Shown piece by piece: positions 33,889-45,545 of a stretch of DNA of 64,000 nucleotides (position 1 is its first letter; every line of letters begins with the position of its first letter). The notes beneath the pieces are model-generated. The model had not been told where the DNA came from. It did no database searches and saw nothing but the letters and a program-made list of their open reading frames with translations. A program made the translations under genes and the position numbers. Location of the stretch: contig BSBK01007746.1 in NCBI GenBank assembly GCA_027943335.1, positions 64,501-128,500 on the forward strand, read 5' to 3'. Source of the stretch: Chamaecyparis obtusa. Taxonomy: Eukaryota; Streptophyta; Pinopsida; Cupressales; Cupressaceae.

Positions 33889-34285
33889 GTAAGCTCATTT
33901 TCAAATGAATTTTATAAAAGATATAATCTATCTATATATATATATATAAATTATACAATTTTAAAAATAGTAAAAAACACAACTTAACTACTCAATCAAT
34001 AGGAACTGACTATTGCTTAAGTAATGGAAAAGGTGAGAGTTATATTAACTTTTGTCAGTAAAGGTGCAGACCGCTCTCATATATACTCCATTCTTGATGT
34101 TTAACTTTTAGGATCAACTTGTACTCTATTATATGCCTTAATATTTCCAAGTTACACCGTTCCCATCATTTTTATCTTGTGGGAAAGATAAGAGTGAAAG
34201 TAATAATTTATTAGAGTTATTTCCAACAGGGAGGCACCTATTTGTTTAGTCTCCTGGTAAATGATTATGTGTTGTTTTATTTCAG

Positions 34286-34357
34286 TGATCTGTCTAATAA
34301 CAACTTAAATGGAACAATACCTGAATCGCTTGCTGGTTTGACAAATTTGAAGAAACT
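34286..34357 (+). pseudogene. Copy B LRR exon 2
   Basis: 72 bp, same phase, TTTCAG acceptor and GTGAGT donor. It encodes LSNNNLNGTIPESLAGLTNL, a well-preserved repeat. Confidence 0.85.
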
Positions 34358-37300
34358 GTGAGTATCTTCTTGAATTCTAAAAATTGTTTTCTCCTCCTCT
34401 TAGTTGTGCTAGTATTTTTGTCACAACCCATCTACACAGTCGAGTCAAGTACCATATATTTAGGATTTAGTTATTAAAAAAAAATGGTAAACTCTCCTTG
34501 CATGCTAATTTTACGGCATGAAGAGGCGTGAGATAAAGATGCAAAAGATTTCAACTGATTTATCGCAGAAAAAATGACACATCTCTTAGTGGTATTTATT
34601 TTGATGAGGAGTGGTGGATTATTTAATCTGTGCTTGTATTTTAAATGAGTGGAATTATCATGTTCTTCGGGGGGACGAAACCTAGAAGATAACCATTCAT
34701 ACAAAAGTCCATTGCAAGATTGACATGTGTGGAAGTCATGTGCTAGCAGTCTTTTGCAATCCTAAAGCGATAAAAAAATTACTTTGCGTGGAACCTGTAT
34801 AATAATACAGACTACTGATCAAAATGGGGAGGGGGAGAGCTGAAAAGTTTAGCGCAAAATTCACACACCGTCAAACTCCACATCACACCAAATCTTGAAT
34901 GATATTTTTAAAAAAAGAATAGTGGAAGAGGAGGCAAGCTGGAGAACTCTGTTTACTCTCTGGAATACAAGGACCACATTCAGTGCTGTGTCCAGGTTCC
35001 TTTCATTCTTTCTTCTTCGTTATTCTCCAAGAAATGAAATTACTCTTAAATTACTGAAGTTTATCGAGTTCATTTGTGTTGAGATTTTGAAATTATTGCA
35101 ACTTTAGAAACAGTGTTTTGGGATTGTTTTAATTCCTAACGAAACCATGTACTTTTCTTGATGGCGAGTTCTGAGCATATCTCAACTACAATATCTGACT
35201 CCTTACCAAAACTCATCTGAATACGCTTCATCCCTTTCAAATTCACCATGAATGACAAATTATTTCTTCTTCTGAATCTCAGTCTCATCTTACTCCTGGC
35301 TAAACCACGAACAACGAATGTCATTAATGTCTAACATTAAAAACATCTTTAGAGTTAAATGGAATTTCTTCCTACAGATTGGAGTGTTAAATTTGTTCTA
35401 TTTTTAAAAAAAAAACCCTTTCAGCTCCTTTCACTATACACAAAATAAAACTGTTTGTTACCTCATCTCTGTAATCCTCTCTATTTCATTTTGTGTAAGC
35501 AATTTGAACAGTATTTCGCTGGTGAGGTGATTCGAACACATCTTTCCTGTAGGAAATCTTGCATGTAGCGTCATTAAAATCATGATATTGAATGTAAATG
35601 TGTTTATCCTCTATTTTAACGCTAAGTGAGCACTAGAAAATTTTCAATAGCCTGTGTTATTGGAAACGTAGTATCCTCACCCAATACTCTGTTACTGTTA
35701 AACAATTCTAACTATGCTTCAGGGCTGTACATGTTCATAAAAACTGTTGTCGAGGATGAAAATATGAAATAGCGGAGCCTCTGAATATATTTTGCCATAT
35801 TTGGCTGAACGCCATTCATGTCGGCATTCTGTGTGTTTTTTTTTGGTTCTCGAGAAGCCACTCATCACGTGGAATTTGAATGATTAGTCCATGAAAAATG
35901 AAGCCTTCTTTTTGGTGTATTTTCTTTTATCAAACTCATTAACAAAGAGGAATGATTAAGTAAAAAGATATCTTGCTGTGGTCCATTTTGACCTCTGGTG
36001 GGACACTAATAGATGGAATTGTTCTATGAGTTGTCTGTGCAGGCTATGATTGATACATTTTGCATTATTATTTAGTCATTTTCAGCAGTTCAATGACTGT
36101 AGCACACTAACTTTGTATGTGGTGGTCCTTGTAGAGTGAACAAGTTGTCCAATGTATGAAACAAAGATTATCCTTGACTGTGTTTTCAACTGTGAAATGC
36201 AAAGATCTACAACAGGGGATATGTATTTTGTATGTAATCATGATTAGTCTTTGGTCTATTACTTTGCCAGGCATTTAGTCGCTCGTAGATTGATGCCAAG
36301 TTATGTGCATCTCTATATCAAGATTTAAATGAGTTTTGTGGGGAAAGCACACCATTTTTATAATTTACTAACTATGGTCTAGACAAATGACTTGAAAACT
36401 TTTAGATAAACCTGACATTCGCAAACTCTATTAGACACTTAGGTTTTAATTTTTTTTCTAATGGCAGTTCAGTCCCAATACTGTTAAAGCCATGGCCATG
36501 GTATCTTTTAGTGTGGGGCTATGACCTTTGCACTTAATCCTGATTGATAGAGGATAAATAAGCATAAATGCTTCTTTTTTAATTTGATTCCATGCTTATG
36601 CCTTACTCTAGTTACTTGAAACTTTTAGAGGTCACTACATGAATCTAAGTTGGCATAGTTATTGCAAATTGTTTTGCTTATGTTCTCCTCTGTAAAGAAA
36701 CATACTGTCTAGCAAATATTTTATGAATGATACATAAAACATAGTTCACATATTACTTGATAATGGTTATTGAAATATTGTGAATAGTTATGGTTATTAA
36801 TAGTCTCTTGATGAGTATAAATGATTGGATATTGTAATTAGATAAATCTTACTCAGTTATGTTCATGGAAGTTAATAATGAGGAATATATACTGTTATGT
36901 AGAATGCAAGTTGATAGATTAAATGTAAAACAATTTGAAACTTGTGAGATTTAAGTATGTGAGATATGCATTGAACATGATTGTTAAGGAGATGATGTGT
37001 TTATTTTCTCTTTCTTATTAGGTCTTAATGAATACATGTACACTTTTTGTGATGACTTAATACATGACTTGAGAACTAATGATTTCATGAAGAGAGGTTG
37101 ATATCCTTTTGATCTAATTATAAGGTGGCGTCATTTGTTTATTTTAGATCACCAAAATGGTATCCATGTGCTTGATATGGAAACGGATTTTATGGAATGG
37201 TAGAAAGTAGAAAAGGTTGTTATTTTGTTATTACAAACATGACTAATGCTTCATGAGTGTTATAATCTGGTTTTTTTTATTATTAAAGGGTAGATTAAAA

Positions 37301-37866
37301 ATATAACTGTTACACAATTCCATTACTTCAGTCAGTTTTACTTTGTTAGACTGTCTCTAGCTGGGCTGGGTATCTTTCATGTCAGGAAAGATTCAGGGGA
37401 AGTGTTACTGCTTCGTGGTAGGGTGGAAACGCACTCCCACAATATTCTTGCCCTTGCTGACTTTTGTGAATAGGTTTCTGAAGCATTTTTTTTTCAAGAA
37501 GGAATTTACCTTACAGGGCTATACGTTTCTAGTATTTCTCGACTCTGAGGACACTCAACATATGGTCGACGTTTCACTCGTCTTTGAACAAAGGTATGAT
37601 TTATATTTTTGATAGATATGGTCGTAATCATATTTCTGTTCTTCTATTTAATAGAGTATCTATTGGTATCTTGTTAACTTATGTATTTGACCATTGACTT
37701 GTTGATCAACTCCCTACAATTGTGGGTTTTACTGATGTGACTTTTATTGTTGAAATTTCAGTCTTTACAATTTTATGTTCAGGGAATTATTTGACTTGTT
37801 ATGAAATTCAAGTACGAGGTAATGTTTGATTGTAACCATCTTATGTGAATGGAACGTTTCTTTCAG
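34358..37866 (+). other. 3.5-kb intron of copy B
   Basis: Separates LRR exons 2 and 3, whose phases match. I see no recognisable element in it. Its length compared with the 80-900-bp introns elsewhere in this gene suggests that insertions have accumulated. Short ORFs at 34895-35107, 35136-35324 (minus) and 37379-37612 have no supporting features. Confidence 0.5.
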
Positions 37867-37938
37867 TGATTTACATAACAACGATCTTATGGGAACAGTA
37901 CCCGCAGCTTTGAAAAGTAAGAAGAACCTAAATCTCAG
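37867..37938 (+). pseudogene. Copy B LRR exon 3
   Basis: 72 bp, TTTCAG acceptor, donor GTGAAG. Reads LHNNDLMGTVPAALKSKKNL, slightly degraded but in phase with its neighbours. Confidence 0.8.
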
Positions 37939-38083
37939 GTGAAGTCTAAATATCCATCACAAACGAGGAACTCTGATACAGTATTGTGGTTCACTATACG
38001 GACTCAAGAATCTTTTATTTCGGTCTGAAACCTAATATTCACGAGTCCATTCTCTGCTAATTTCAGATTTATTTGTTTTGTAG

Positions 38084-38259
38084 TCTTTCAGGAAATGTGC
38101 ATCTCTATTACGAAGGCCACGATTATTGTAGAAGGAAATCCACAATCAAAGTTTTAATTATTGGTTTGGCTTTTGGTTGTAGTGTCATAACACTATTAAT
38201 CCTCTACCCCATATTTGTTCTAATTATTCGCAGAAATCTCATAAGAAGCAAACCTACAG
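38084..38259 (+). pseudogene. Copy B transmembrane exon
   Basis: Encodes a short extracellular linker, then a hydrophobic span of about 24 residues (VLIIGLAFGCSVITLLILYP) and a basic stop-transfer RRNLIRSK. The donor reads GCTAGT, so splicing may be damaged. This is the single membrane pass expected of a receptor kinase. Confidence 0.8.
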
Positions 38260-38349
38260 GCTAGTATTCTTGTTTTACTTACCCATTATTTTTCGACATC
38301 ACACGTGGGATGAAATTATTTTTAATAACACAATATCATCACGCTACAG

Positions 38350-39392
38350 AATCCCCAATTTCTAGAAATCCACAAGTCATAATTGAGCCAACTTTCAGAG
38401 GATATAGCTACGAAGAGGTGAAAGAAATGACTAGTGAGTTTACTAGGCAGATTGGACTAGGAGGATATGGACCTGTATTCTACGGCTAGTTAAAGAATGG
38501 ATAGGAGCTAGCCGTAAATTTGTCATCCGAAAAATCTACTCAGGGGACGCATGAATTTACAATGGAGGTTTGTGTGTTTCTTTGACGAATTCAATCATGA
38601 CTCTACGATTTGGTTTCTAATTTCTGCTGTGTTTGCAGGCCGTCTTTCTTTCGAGAGTGCACCATAAAAATCTCGTGTCTTTAATGGGGTATTGCTGCGA
38701 AGAAGCACACCGAATATTGATTTACGAGTTTATGCACGGCGGAAGCTTGAATCGACTTCTCCATGGCAATCTTCTGCTCCATTCTTTTGCCTTATGTGAT
38801 ACACTTATAAATTTAGCTATACCAAGTCCAAATTTCTTATATGGTTGACTTAAATATCCATCAAAGCCAATTCTTGATTTAAAATCAGTCTTGAACAAAA
38901 GGGAAAGGATAATATCATGTAAGAAAACCAATCTTTTTATTAAAAGAATGCTAGTAGACTGTCAACAAACGAACGAAAGGGGCAAGCAATTGATTGGGAA
39001 GCTTTCGTACCATTTTCTTTCTCATCTGAATTTGAACTTGAATAATACAACTACACTTACATTAAAAAAATGATTGGTTGCCTAGCTAACATGTGACTCC
39101 ATGCTTGCAGGAACGTCTTCATCAATGCGATGCCTTGACTGGGAAAGAAGGCTTGAAATAGCCTTAAATGCAGCTCAAGTATATCCATTCCTTGATACAG
39201 ATCAAAACATCCTTTAAGTTGATATTATTTAAGGAATTATTTGTGGTGTCATAATCAGGATTGGAGTACTTGCATTTAGGATGCAATCCTACCATAATTC
39301 ACAGAGATATCAAATCAGACAATATATTATTAAGTGAGAATATGGAAGCGAAAGTAGCAGATTTTGGAACGTCAAGAGAAGGGCCAGCTAAT
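38350..39392 (+). pseudogene. Copy B kinase, N-lobe to activation loop
   Basis: Four exons: 38350-38567, 38639-38765, 39111-39179 and 39259-39392 (the last cut by the Ty1 element). The Gly loop IGLGGYGPV is present. Two TAG stops follow at 38487 and 38502. The VAIK-type lysine is Asn (AAT at 38517). The second exon holds [12 protein letters not shown] and ends at a GC rather than GT donor. The fourth holds the catalytic loop HRDIKSDN (about 39296-39322) and DFG (about 39357). The catalytic Asp residues survive but the ATP-binding lysine does not. It would have been a cytoplasmic Ser/Thr kinase. Confidence 0.88.
39388..39392 (+). repeat. Target duplication, left (CTAAT)
   Basis: Identical to CTAAT at 44863-44867. 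Together they bracket the Ty1-type element exactly and restore the kinase frame when collapsed. Confidence 0.95.
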
Positions 39393-39886
39393 TGATGGAG
39401 GCAGAGACAGAACAATTACACACAGCTGCAAATATAAAAGCCAATAAACACAGAATATAGACCCTTTTCATTCTAAAATAAAAACTTTGTATTAATGCCT
39501 TTGCTAATTGCTTACAGAGCTGCCATTGCTCAATATATTTCCTGCGGAAAAATAGAGAGTATATTTTCTTCTTTTTCGAACAAAGAAAAACATTTTCCAT
39601 ATTTTAAACACATTTAACCTACAGAAGCATCTAGAATTGCCTCAAAAAAATAACTTTCAAGAAGTATCATAAGGAAGAAGGAATAAAATAAAACAAAATT
39701 TAATGCAGCTGTTGGGGTAGTTGAGCGGACGTAGCGGAAGGAGAGAGGTCGCATGATTGCATGAGAAAAAAGCATGTCATGAGATCATGCGACAAAGCAT
39801 AAAGAAAAAGTGTGGGTAGGTGGGGAAGGTAAGCTAAAGGATGAGGAAGATTAGAAAGGCCCTGCTGGCATCCACGTCCTCTAACA
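39393..39886 (-). repeat. 3' LTR of Ty1-type element
   Basis: 494 bp. Read on the minus strand it begins TGTTAGAGGACG and ends CTGCCTCCATCA. It is adjacent to the polypurine tract. Confidence 0.95.
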
Positions 39887-39901
39887 CTCCCCCTTAATCT
39901 T
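39887..39901 (-). promoter_or_regulatory. Polypurine tract (minus strand)
   Basis: Reads AAGATTAAGGGGGAG on the minus strand, directly before the 3' LTR. Confidence 0.85.
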
Positions 39902-40671
39902 CACTGCTACAGTCTTTGATGCCAAATCGATCTCTTTGATAAATAAAACTCTCTTTTCCCAGTCCCTTGGTGAAGATGTCCGCTAATTGATCTTCAGACC
40001 TGCAATTTTCCAAGTAGATTTCTCCATTGTTGATCAGCTCTTTGATGAAATGATACCTCATGTTTATATGTTTACTCCTTTTGTGAAAAATTAGATTTTT
40101 TTGATAATGCTATGGCTGAATTGTTGTCACAATAAATCTTTGTTGGTTCTTCTTATTCTTCTCTGAGATCTTTCAAAATTCTTCTCATCGAAACCACTTG
40201 ACATGATGCACTTGTGGCTGCTACATACTCTTCTTCAGCAGATGAAAGAGTGACAATCGGTTGTTTCTTTGAGGCCCATGATACTACACCTGATCCAAAA
40301 TGAAAAACATAACCAGACGTGTTTTTTCTGTCATCAATACTTCCAGCACAGTCACTGTCTGTATATCCTATGAGTTTGAATTCATTTGAGCTTGAGTATT
40401 AAATCCCATAGTTCTTTGTTCCACTCATATATCTTAAAATTTTTTTTCCAGCATTCCAATGTGTAACTTTTGGAGTCTCCATGAACCTTGAAATCAAATT
40501 TATAGAAAATATTATGTCTAGCCTTGTGGCTGTTATATACATGAGGCTGTCAACAAGTCTTTTATACAATGTTGGATTTACATCATCTCCTTTGTCATCT
40601 TTACTCAATTTCAAACCTGTGACCATAGGTGTTGGAGCTGATTTGCAATTCATCATATTAAACCTTTTCAA
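39902..40671 (-). pseudogene. Ty1-type RNase H
   Basis: Minus strand. Starts in the segment MKRFNMMNCKSAPTPM, runs through YTDSDCAGS and LSSAEEEYVAA, and ends near the ADIFTKGLG motif (about 39965-40000), all typical of copia RNase H. At least two stops interrupt it (near 40399 and 40160). It would degrade the RNA template during cDNA synthesis. Confidence 0.8.
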
Positions 40672-41551
40672 GATGTCATTTGCATAATTAGATTAAGAGA
40701 TGAAAATACCCTTTTCATTCTGATTTACTTCAATGCCAAGAAAATACTTCATTAATCCTAAATCAGTCATCTCAAATTCTTTCTTCATTGCTAATTTGAA
40801 CATATCAATTGATAAATCACTGGTGAAGATCAAGTCATCAACATATAAACAAACAATTATAATCTCACCATTCTTATTCATCTTGGTATACAATGTAGGC
40901 TCACTGCTGCACCTATTGAAGCCATTTTGCAAAAGATAAGAATCAATTCTACTGTATCACGCTCTTGGGGCTTGTTGAGTCCATAAAGAGCCTTCTTGAG
41001 CTTGTAAACCTTATTTTCATGACCCAAAATCTCATACCCAGGTGGCTGCTCCACATAAACTTCTTCTAAAATGCCCTTAAGAAAAGCTGATTTCACATCC
41101 ATTTGATATACTACCCACTTGTTTTGAGTTGCTATGGCTAATATTGTTCTCACGGTGTCCAAATGAGCTACTAGTGCAAATGTCTCATTGTAATCAACCC
41201 TAAGCTATTGTGAATATCCTTTTGCTACAAGTCTTGCCTTGTGTCTTTGCAGATCACCATTTGCATTCAATTTAATTTTGTAAACCCACTTTACTCCAAT
41301 TCTTTTCCTTTTGGAAGACTAACCAACTCCCATGTTTCATTCTTTTCAATTGCATCAATTTCTTCATCCATTGCATTTATCCATTTTTCTTCTTTAACTA
41401 CTTCTTCAAAATGAATTGGATCATCAGCATGTGAATACAATGCAAAAAAAGAATTCTGATCTATGTTATTCTCTCCATCATTTTGCTCATAAATCTCTCT
41501 TAAGCTTCTGATTTTATGTCTTCTCATGCTTGCCAATGTGGGATTGGACAT
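40672..41551 (-). pseudogene. Ty1-type reverse transcriptase
   Basis: Minus strand. Recognisable blocks are the ENETWELV segment near the start, SAFLKG-x-LEEVYVEQPPGY (about 41030-41100), KLKKALYGL and the catalytic YVDD at 40834-40845. Frameshifts lie near 41290, 41165-41300 and 40920-40940. In the last of these a small deletion removes the PRAW-type region between ALYGL and the next helix. All catalytic motifs are otherwise intact. Confidence 0.85.
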
Positions 41552-41602
41552 GTCACTTAAATTTGTTGAATGTGGGCTTGATGGACCTGCACTATGTGTT
41601 CC

Positions 41603-42697
41603 TCATGATATTAGTGTTTGTTGTCCACTTGAAGGTGTGATTGCTTGAATATGTGAGGCTATCCTTGTGCTTGTTGAAGGTGTCATTTGAGCACTACTTT
41701 GTTGTCCTTGATTAGGAGTGGGAGGAGTCACATTTGGAGGAATCCCTGCTGGCATAGTTTCTTCATTTTCTTCTTGTGGTATGTTGGTTACTATGTTGAT
41801 TGTTTTGTCCAAAGTTTCATCCCATGCTTCATCTTCTACGAACTGCACATCTCTGTTGATTATGACTGTCTTGCTGATTGGATTGTATAGCTTGTATGCC
41901 TTAGATTCATCACTGTATCCCACAAATATATATTTTTCTCCTTTGTTGTCTAATTTTTTTCTCAATTTATCCGGCACATGTGCATATGCCACACATCCAA
42001 ATACTCTCATATGAGAAACACTATGTTTTCTTCCACTCCATGCTTCTTCCAGAATCATATTTTTGACACTTTTTGTTGGACATCTATTCATAATATATGC
42101 TGCACATGATATGACTTCAGCCCAATACTCATTTGGAAAATGTTTGGCTTTCAACATACTTCTAGCCATTTCCATTATTGTCCTATTCTTTCGTTCAGCT
42201 ATGCCATTTTGTTGAGGGGTATATCTTGTGGTAAATTGCTTATGAATTTCATGCTCTTTGCAAAATCTTAAAAGATCATTTGAGATATACTCACCACCTC
42301 TATCCATTCTCAATACTTTGATGTAATAACCACTCTATTTTTTAGCAAGTGCTTTGAATTGACAAAAGTATTCAAACACCTCATTCTTATGCTTTAGAAA
42401 ATAAACCCATGTTTTTCTTGTATAGTCATCAATGAATGTCAAAAAATAGAATCTTCCACCAATTGAAGGTGTTTGCATTGGCCCACACAAATTTGAATGA
42501 ATTATCTCCAAAGGTGCCTTAGCTCTCATTGACATACCAGTTGGAAATGATTCTCTATGTTTCTTTCCTAAGATGCACCCTTCACCTACTCTTTCTGGTT
42601 TTTCAATTAGAGGTAATCCCTTCACCATACTTTTCTTATATAAAGTAAATTTAGAGCTGCAAAATTTAAATGTCCAAATCTTAGGTTCCATAACCAA
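41603..42697 (-). pseudogene. Ty1-type integrase core and C-terminus
   Basis: Minus strand. The DDE core has RMDRGGEY (second Asp) and NGIAERKNR (Glu). The first catalytic Asp position reads HSNLCGPM: Asn, codon complement at 42491-42493, where family members have Asp. A TAG lies near 42315 and a TGA near 41602. The C-terminal part is Pro/Thr/Gln rich (about 41620-41720), as usual for the copia integrase tail. Even without the stops, the Asn change would be expected to abolish catalysis. Confidence 0.85.
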
Positions 42698-42900
42698 TTT
42701 TTATCTTTAATTTCTGCTTGATAAGTTACTTTAGGAGGTGTTGTAACTTTTCTTTCATTCACTTGTAAGTTCATTGCGTTGTGTTCTTGAGAGAACTCTA
42801 TATTCAAATCTGGTTTTATCCTTAAGGGAAACATCCTATTGTTTGTCATTTGAACCTTGCTATGAGATGATTGCTTGGGTATTTGTCTAAAATTGTGCAC
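42622..42900 (-). pseudogene. Ty1-type pre-integrase zinc region
   Basis: Minus strand, in a different frame from both neighbours. It contains WNLRFGHLNFAALNLL, the gag-pre-integrase segment that normally carries the W-H-x-R-(L/F)-GH signature before the integrase core. Frameshifts flank it on both sides. Confidence 0.7.
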
Positions 42901-44207
42901 TCTTTATTTTTGAAAGATATTCTATAACCATTTTGAACAAGCTGTCCATTGCTCATTAGATTATGTTTTAAACTAGGAACAAAATAGACATCAGTCACAT
43001 GTTTCTTCTCCCCCATTTTGGTTAGAATGTTGATGTTCCCTTTTCCTTTAACTTCTATTTTATTGTCATTACCCAAAGTTACATCTAATTTTATACTATC
43101 ATCCAAACTAGAAAACATTTCTAAGTTCCCTGTCATATGATTGCTGCAACCCGAATCTAAAAACCATAAATCTTTTTCACTTGCTTGTGCAGCATTGCAT
43201 GCCAAAAACATAGTGCCCTGTTCTGATTTTTTATTTTGGGTTTCTTTCATGAAATTCACATTCTGTTGTCTAAAATCATATTGTTTCTTTCTACATTCAT
43301 TCATATAATGCCCAAATTTCTTGCAATAATGACATTGGACTAAGGATTTGTCATACCTTTGGCTTTGATGCTGATTTTGTGATGAGTATTGACTTGGGTT
43401 TTGGCTATTACCTCTTCCACTTGAGCTTGATGGACTGCTGCCCCTTCCACTTGTGTTTAATGGGCTGCCTCTTCTGCCTCTATAAGAATTTCTTCCTCTA
43501 CCTCTGAAATTTGTTCTTCCTCTGCCTCTACCAGTGTTGATTGAGACTTGTGTCTTGAATGCATGCTCCAGATTTGAAGTAGCTGACCTACTCAATCTAT
43601 GCTCATAAGAAATGAGTGATGCATGAAGTTCATCCACTGAAAACTATGAGAGATTTTTGGTCTCTTCAATGGCTACCACAATAGATTCAAACCTTGTAGG
43701 CAAACTTCTTAAAATCTTTTCAACAACTCTCCTTTCTTCAAGAGTGTCACCATGTGATCTGATTTGATTTACCAAACCAATGATTTGAGTGAAGAATGTG
43801 TCTATTGTATCTGATTCTTTCATATAGATTGTTTCAAAATCTCTTCTTAACATTTGCAGCTTAGCTATTTTTACCTTTTCCATTCCTTGATAAGCTATTT
43901 GAAGAATGTCCCATGCTTGCTTGGACTTTGTTGCTGCTTGAATTCTTGGAAAAATACTTTCATTCACTCCTTGAAAGATGAAGAAGAGGGCTTTTGAATA
44001 TTTCTTTTTATTTTCCTTTAACAAATCTTTCTCTTCCTGAGTCACTGCATTATATGCTGCTACATCTACTGGTTCTGGGTAACCATTTTCAATAAGCTCC
44101 CATAAATCTTGAGCACAAAATAATGCCCTCATTGTGATTGTCCAATAGTCATAATTTTTCCCATTGAACTGTGGAATCTGTGGATTTGTCAAGCTTGTGC
44201 TTGCCAT
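42846..44207 (-). pseudogene. Ty1-type gag and protease
   Basis: Minus strand, start Met at about 44207 (MASTSLTNPQIPQFNGKNYD). The UBN2-type gag lies at 44150-43650, followed by a Gly/Arg/Ser-rich linker and one intact CCHC knuckle (CHYCKKFGHYMNEC, about 43325-43285). Then comes the aspartic protease motif DSGCSNHMTG (about 43150). One TAG at 43642-43644 breaks the frame between gag and the linker. The frame holds to about 42880, where it shifts. Confidence 0.88.
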
Positions 44208-44353
44208 TGTTGCCTGTAAATTTTGAAAGTAAAACTCTATCTCCTTCAAAAAGCTTTTGAAATCTTCAGCTCACCAATCTTCAACTCTTAAATCTGTCTT
44301 TGATTAACCTTTAGTTCTCATAAACAACCTTTGGCTCCACTAAACAACCTTAA

Positions 44354-44365
44354 GCTCTGATACCA
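44354..44365 (-). promoter_or_regulatory. Primer-binding site (tRNA-iMet)
   Basis: Minus strand TGGTATCAGAGC, a perfect copy of the common plant copia site, three bases from the 5' LTR. Confidence 0.92.
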
Positions 44366-44368
44366 ATT

Positions 44369-44862
44369 TGATGGAGGCAGAGACAAAAAAATTACACACA
44401 GCTGCAAATATAAAAGCCAATAAACACAGAATAGAGACCCTTTTCATTCTAAAATAAAAACTTTGTATTAATGCTTTTGCTAATTGCTTACAGAGTTGCC
44501 ATTGCTCAATATATTTCTTGTGGAAAAACATAGAGTATATTTTCTTCTTTTTCGAACAGAGAAAAACATTTTCCACATTTTAAAAACATTTAAGCCACAG
44601 AAGCATCTAGAATTTCCTCGAAAAAATAACTTTCAAGAAGTTTTGTAAGGAAGAAGGAATAAAATAAAACAAAATTTAATGCAGTTGTTGGGGTAGTTGA
44701 GCAGACATAGTGGAAGGAGAGAGGTCGCATGATCGCATGAGAAAAAAGCATGTCATGAGATCATGAGACAAAGAATAAAGAAAAAGTACCGGTAGGTGGG
44801 GAAGGTAAGCTAAAGGACAGGGAAGATTAGAAAGGCCCTGCTGGCATCCACATCCTCTAACA
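44369..44862 (-). repeat. 5' LTR of Ty1-type element
   Basis: 494 bp, same length as its partner at 39393-39886. Read on the minus strand it begins TGTTAGAGGATG and ends CTCCATCA. Confidence 0.95.
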
Positions 44863-44867
44863 CTAAT

Positions 44868-45545
44868 GAAGCAACTCATGTTTCAACAATTGTGAAGGGC
44901 ACATTCGGCTATCTTGATCCTTAGTAAATTTACTTCTTCTATTTTTCTATAGTTGTTGATATATGTAAACTAAGTTATATCACAGATGATGATACTATTT
45001 TATGTACTTTTCCTTGAACATATATTTCAACACTGGGAATTTAACAGAAAAAAGTGACGTATATAGCTTTGGAGTATTAATTTTAGAGATCATTTCGGGA
45101 AGGAAGCCTATTTATACAGACAGTTCAAATGAAAGGGTTAACATTCTGAGCTTGGTAAGCATAAGAACAGTAGTAGTATACTCTTAACACTTCAAAAAAA
45201 TCATTCGGTCAAACAGACACATTGATTCAGTGAGATTGATTTGTGTTGCTGCAGTCAAGGTTGATGATATCTCAAAGAGATATTGAGAGCTTGATAGATA
45301 AAGATGCAAGAGAAAACTTTCATCTGGGTGCAATGTCTAAGCTTGCAGGGCTAATAATATCGTGTACAGAGGAGCAACATAATGACAGACCCAATATGAG
45401 CCACGTTGTTAGTGAACTGAAAGAAGCTCTTCAACTACAACGAACAATGGGTATGGGAGACGATGAATCAGTAGTCCACCCTAGCTACACTCCAATTAAT
45501 GCACCTCTCAGCGGCAACCATATAAACCTTCCTTCTCTCTCCTAG
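44868..45545 (+). pseudogene. Copy B kinase, C-lobe and tail
   Basis: Resumes the activation loop after the target duplication: VKGTFGYLDP (44868-44923), donor GTAAAT. The next exon (about 45030-45154) reads [17 protein letters not shown]; its acceptor AG appears lost (ATAT in place of AG). The last exon (45255-45545) has the DRPNMSHVV motif of subdomain XI, then a Ser/Pro-containing tail, and ends in TAG. These parts are free of internal stops. The kinase C-lobe is therefore better preserved than the N-lobe. Confidence 0.88.

Larger units (their letters stand above)
39393..44862 (-). mobile_element. Complete Ty1-type retrotransposon in kinase exon
   Basis: 5,470 bp on the minus strand with two 494-bp LTRs, a tRNA-iMet primer site, a polypurine tract, gag, protease, integrase, RT and RNase H in Ty1/copia order, and a perfect 5-bp target duplication. 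It interrupts the activation loop of receptor kinase copy B. The LTRs differ at roughly 30 positions by eye (about 6%). Several frameshifts and stops show that it is inactive. Confidence 0.95.

Noticed and set aside
35136..35324. Minus-strand ORF in the long intron of copy B
   Set aside because: Short, no motif; could not be linked to a transposon.
41687..42014. Plus-strand ORFs opposite the Ty1 integrase
   Set aside because: Antisense to a recognised integrase on the minus strand.
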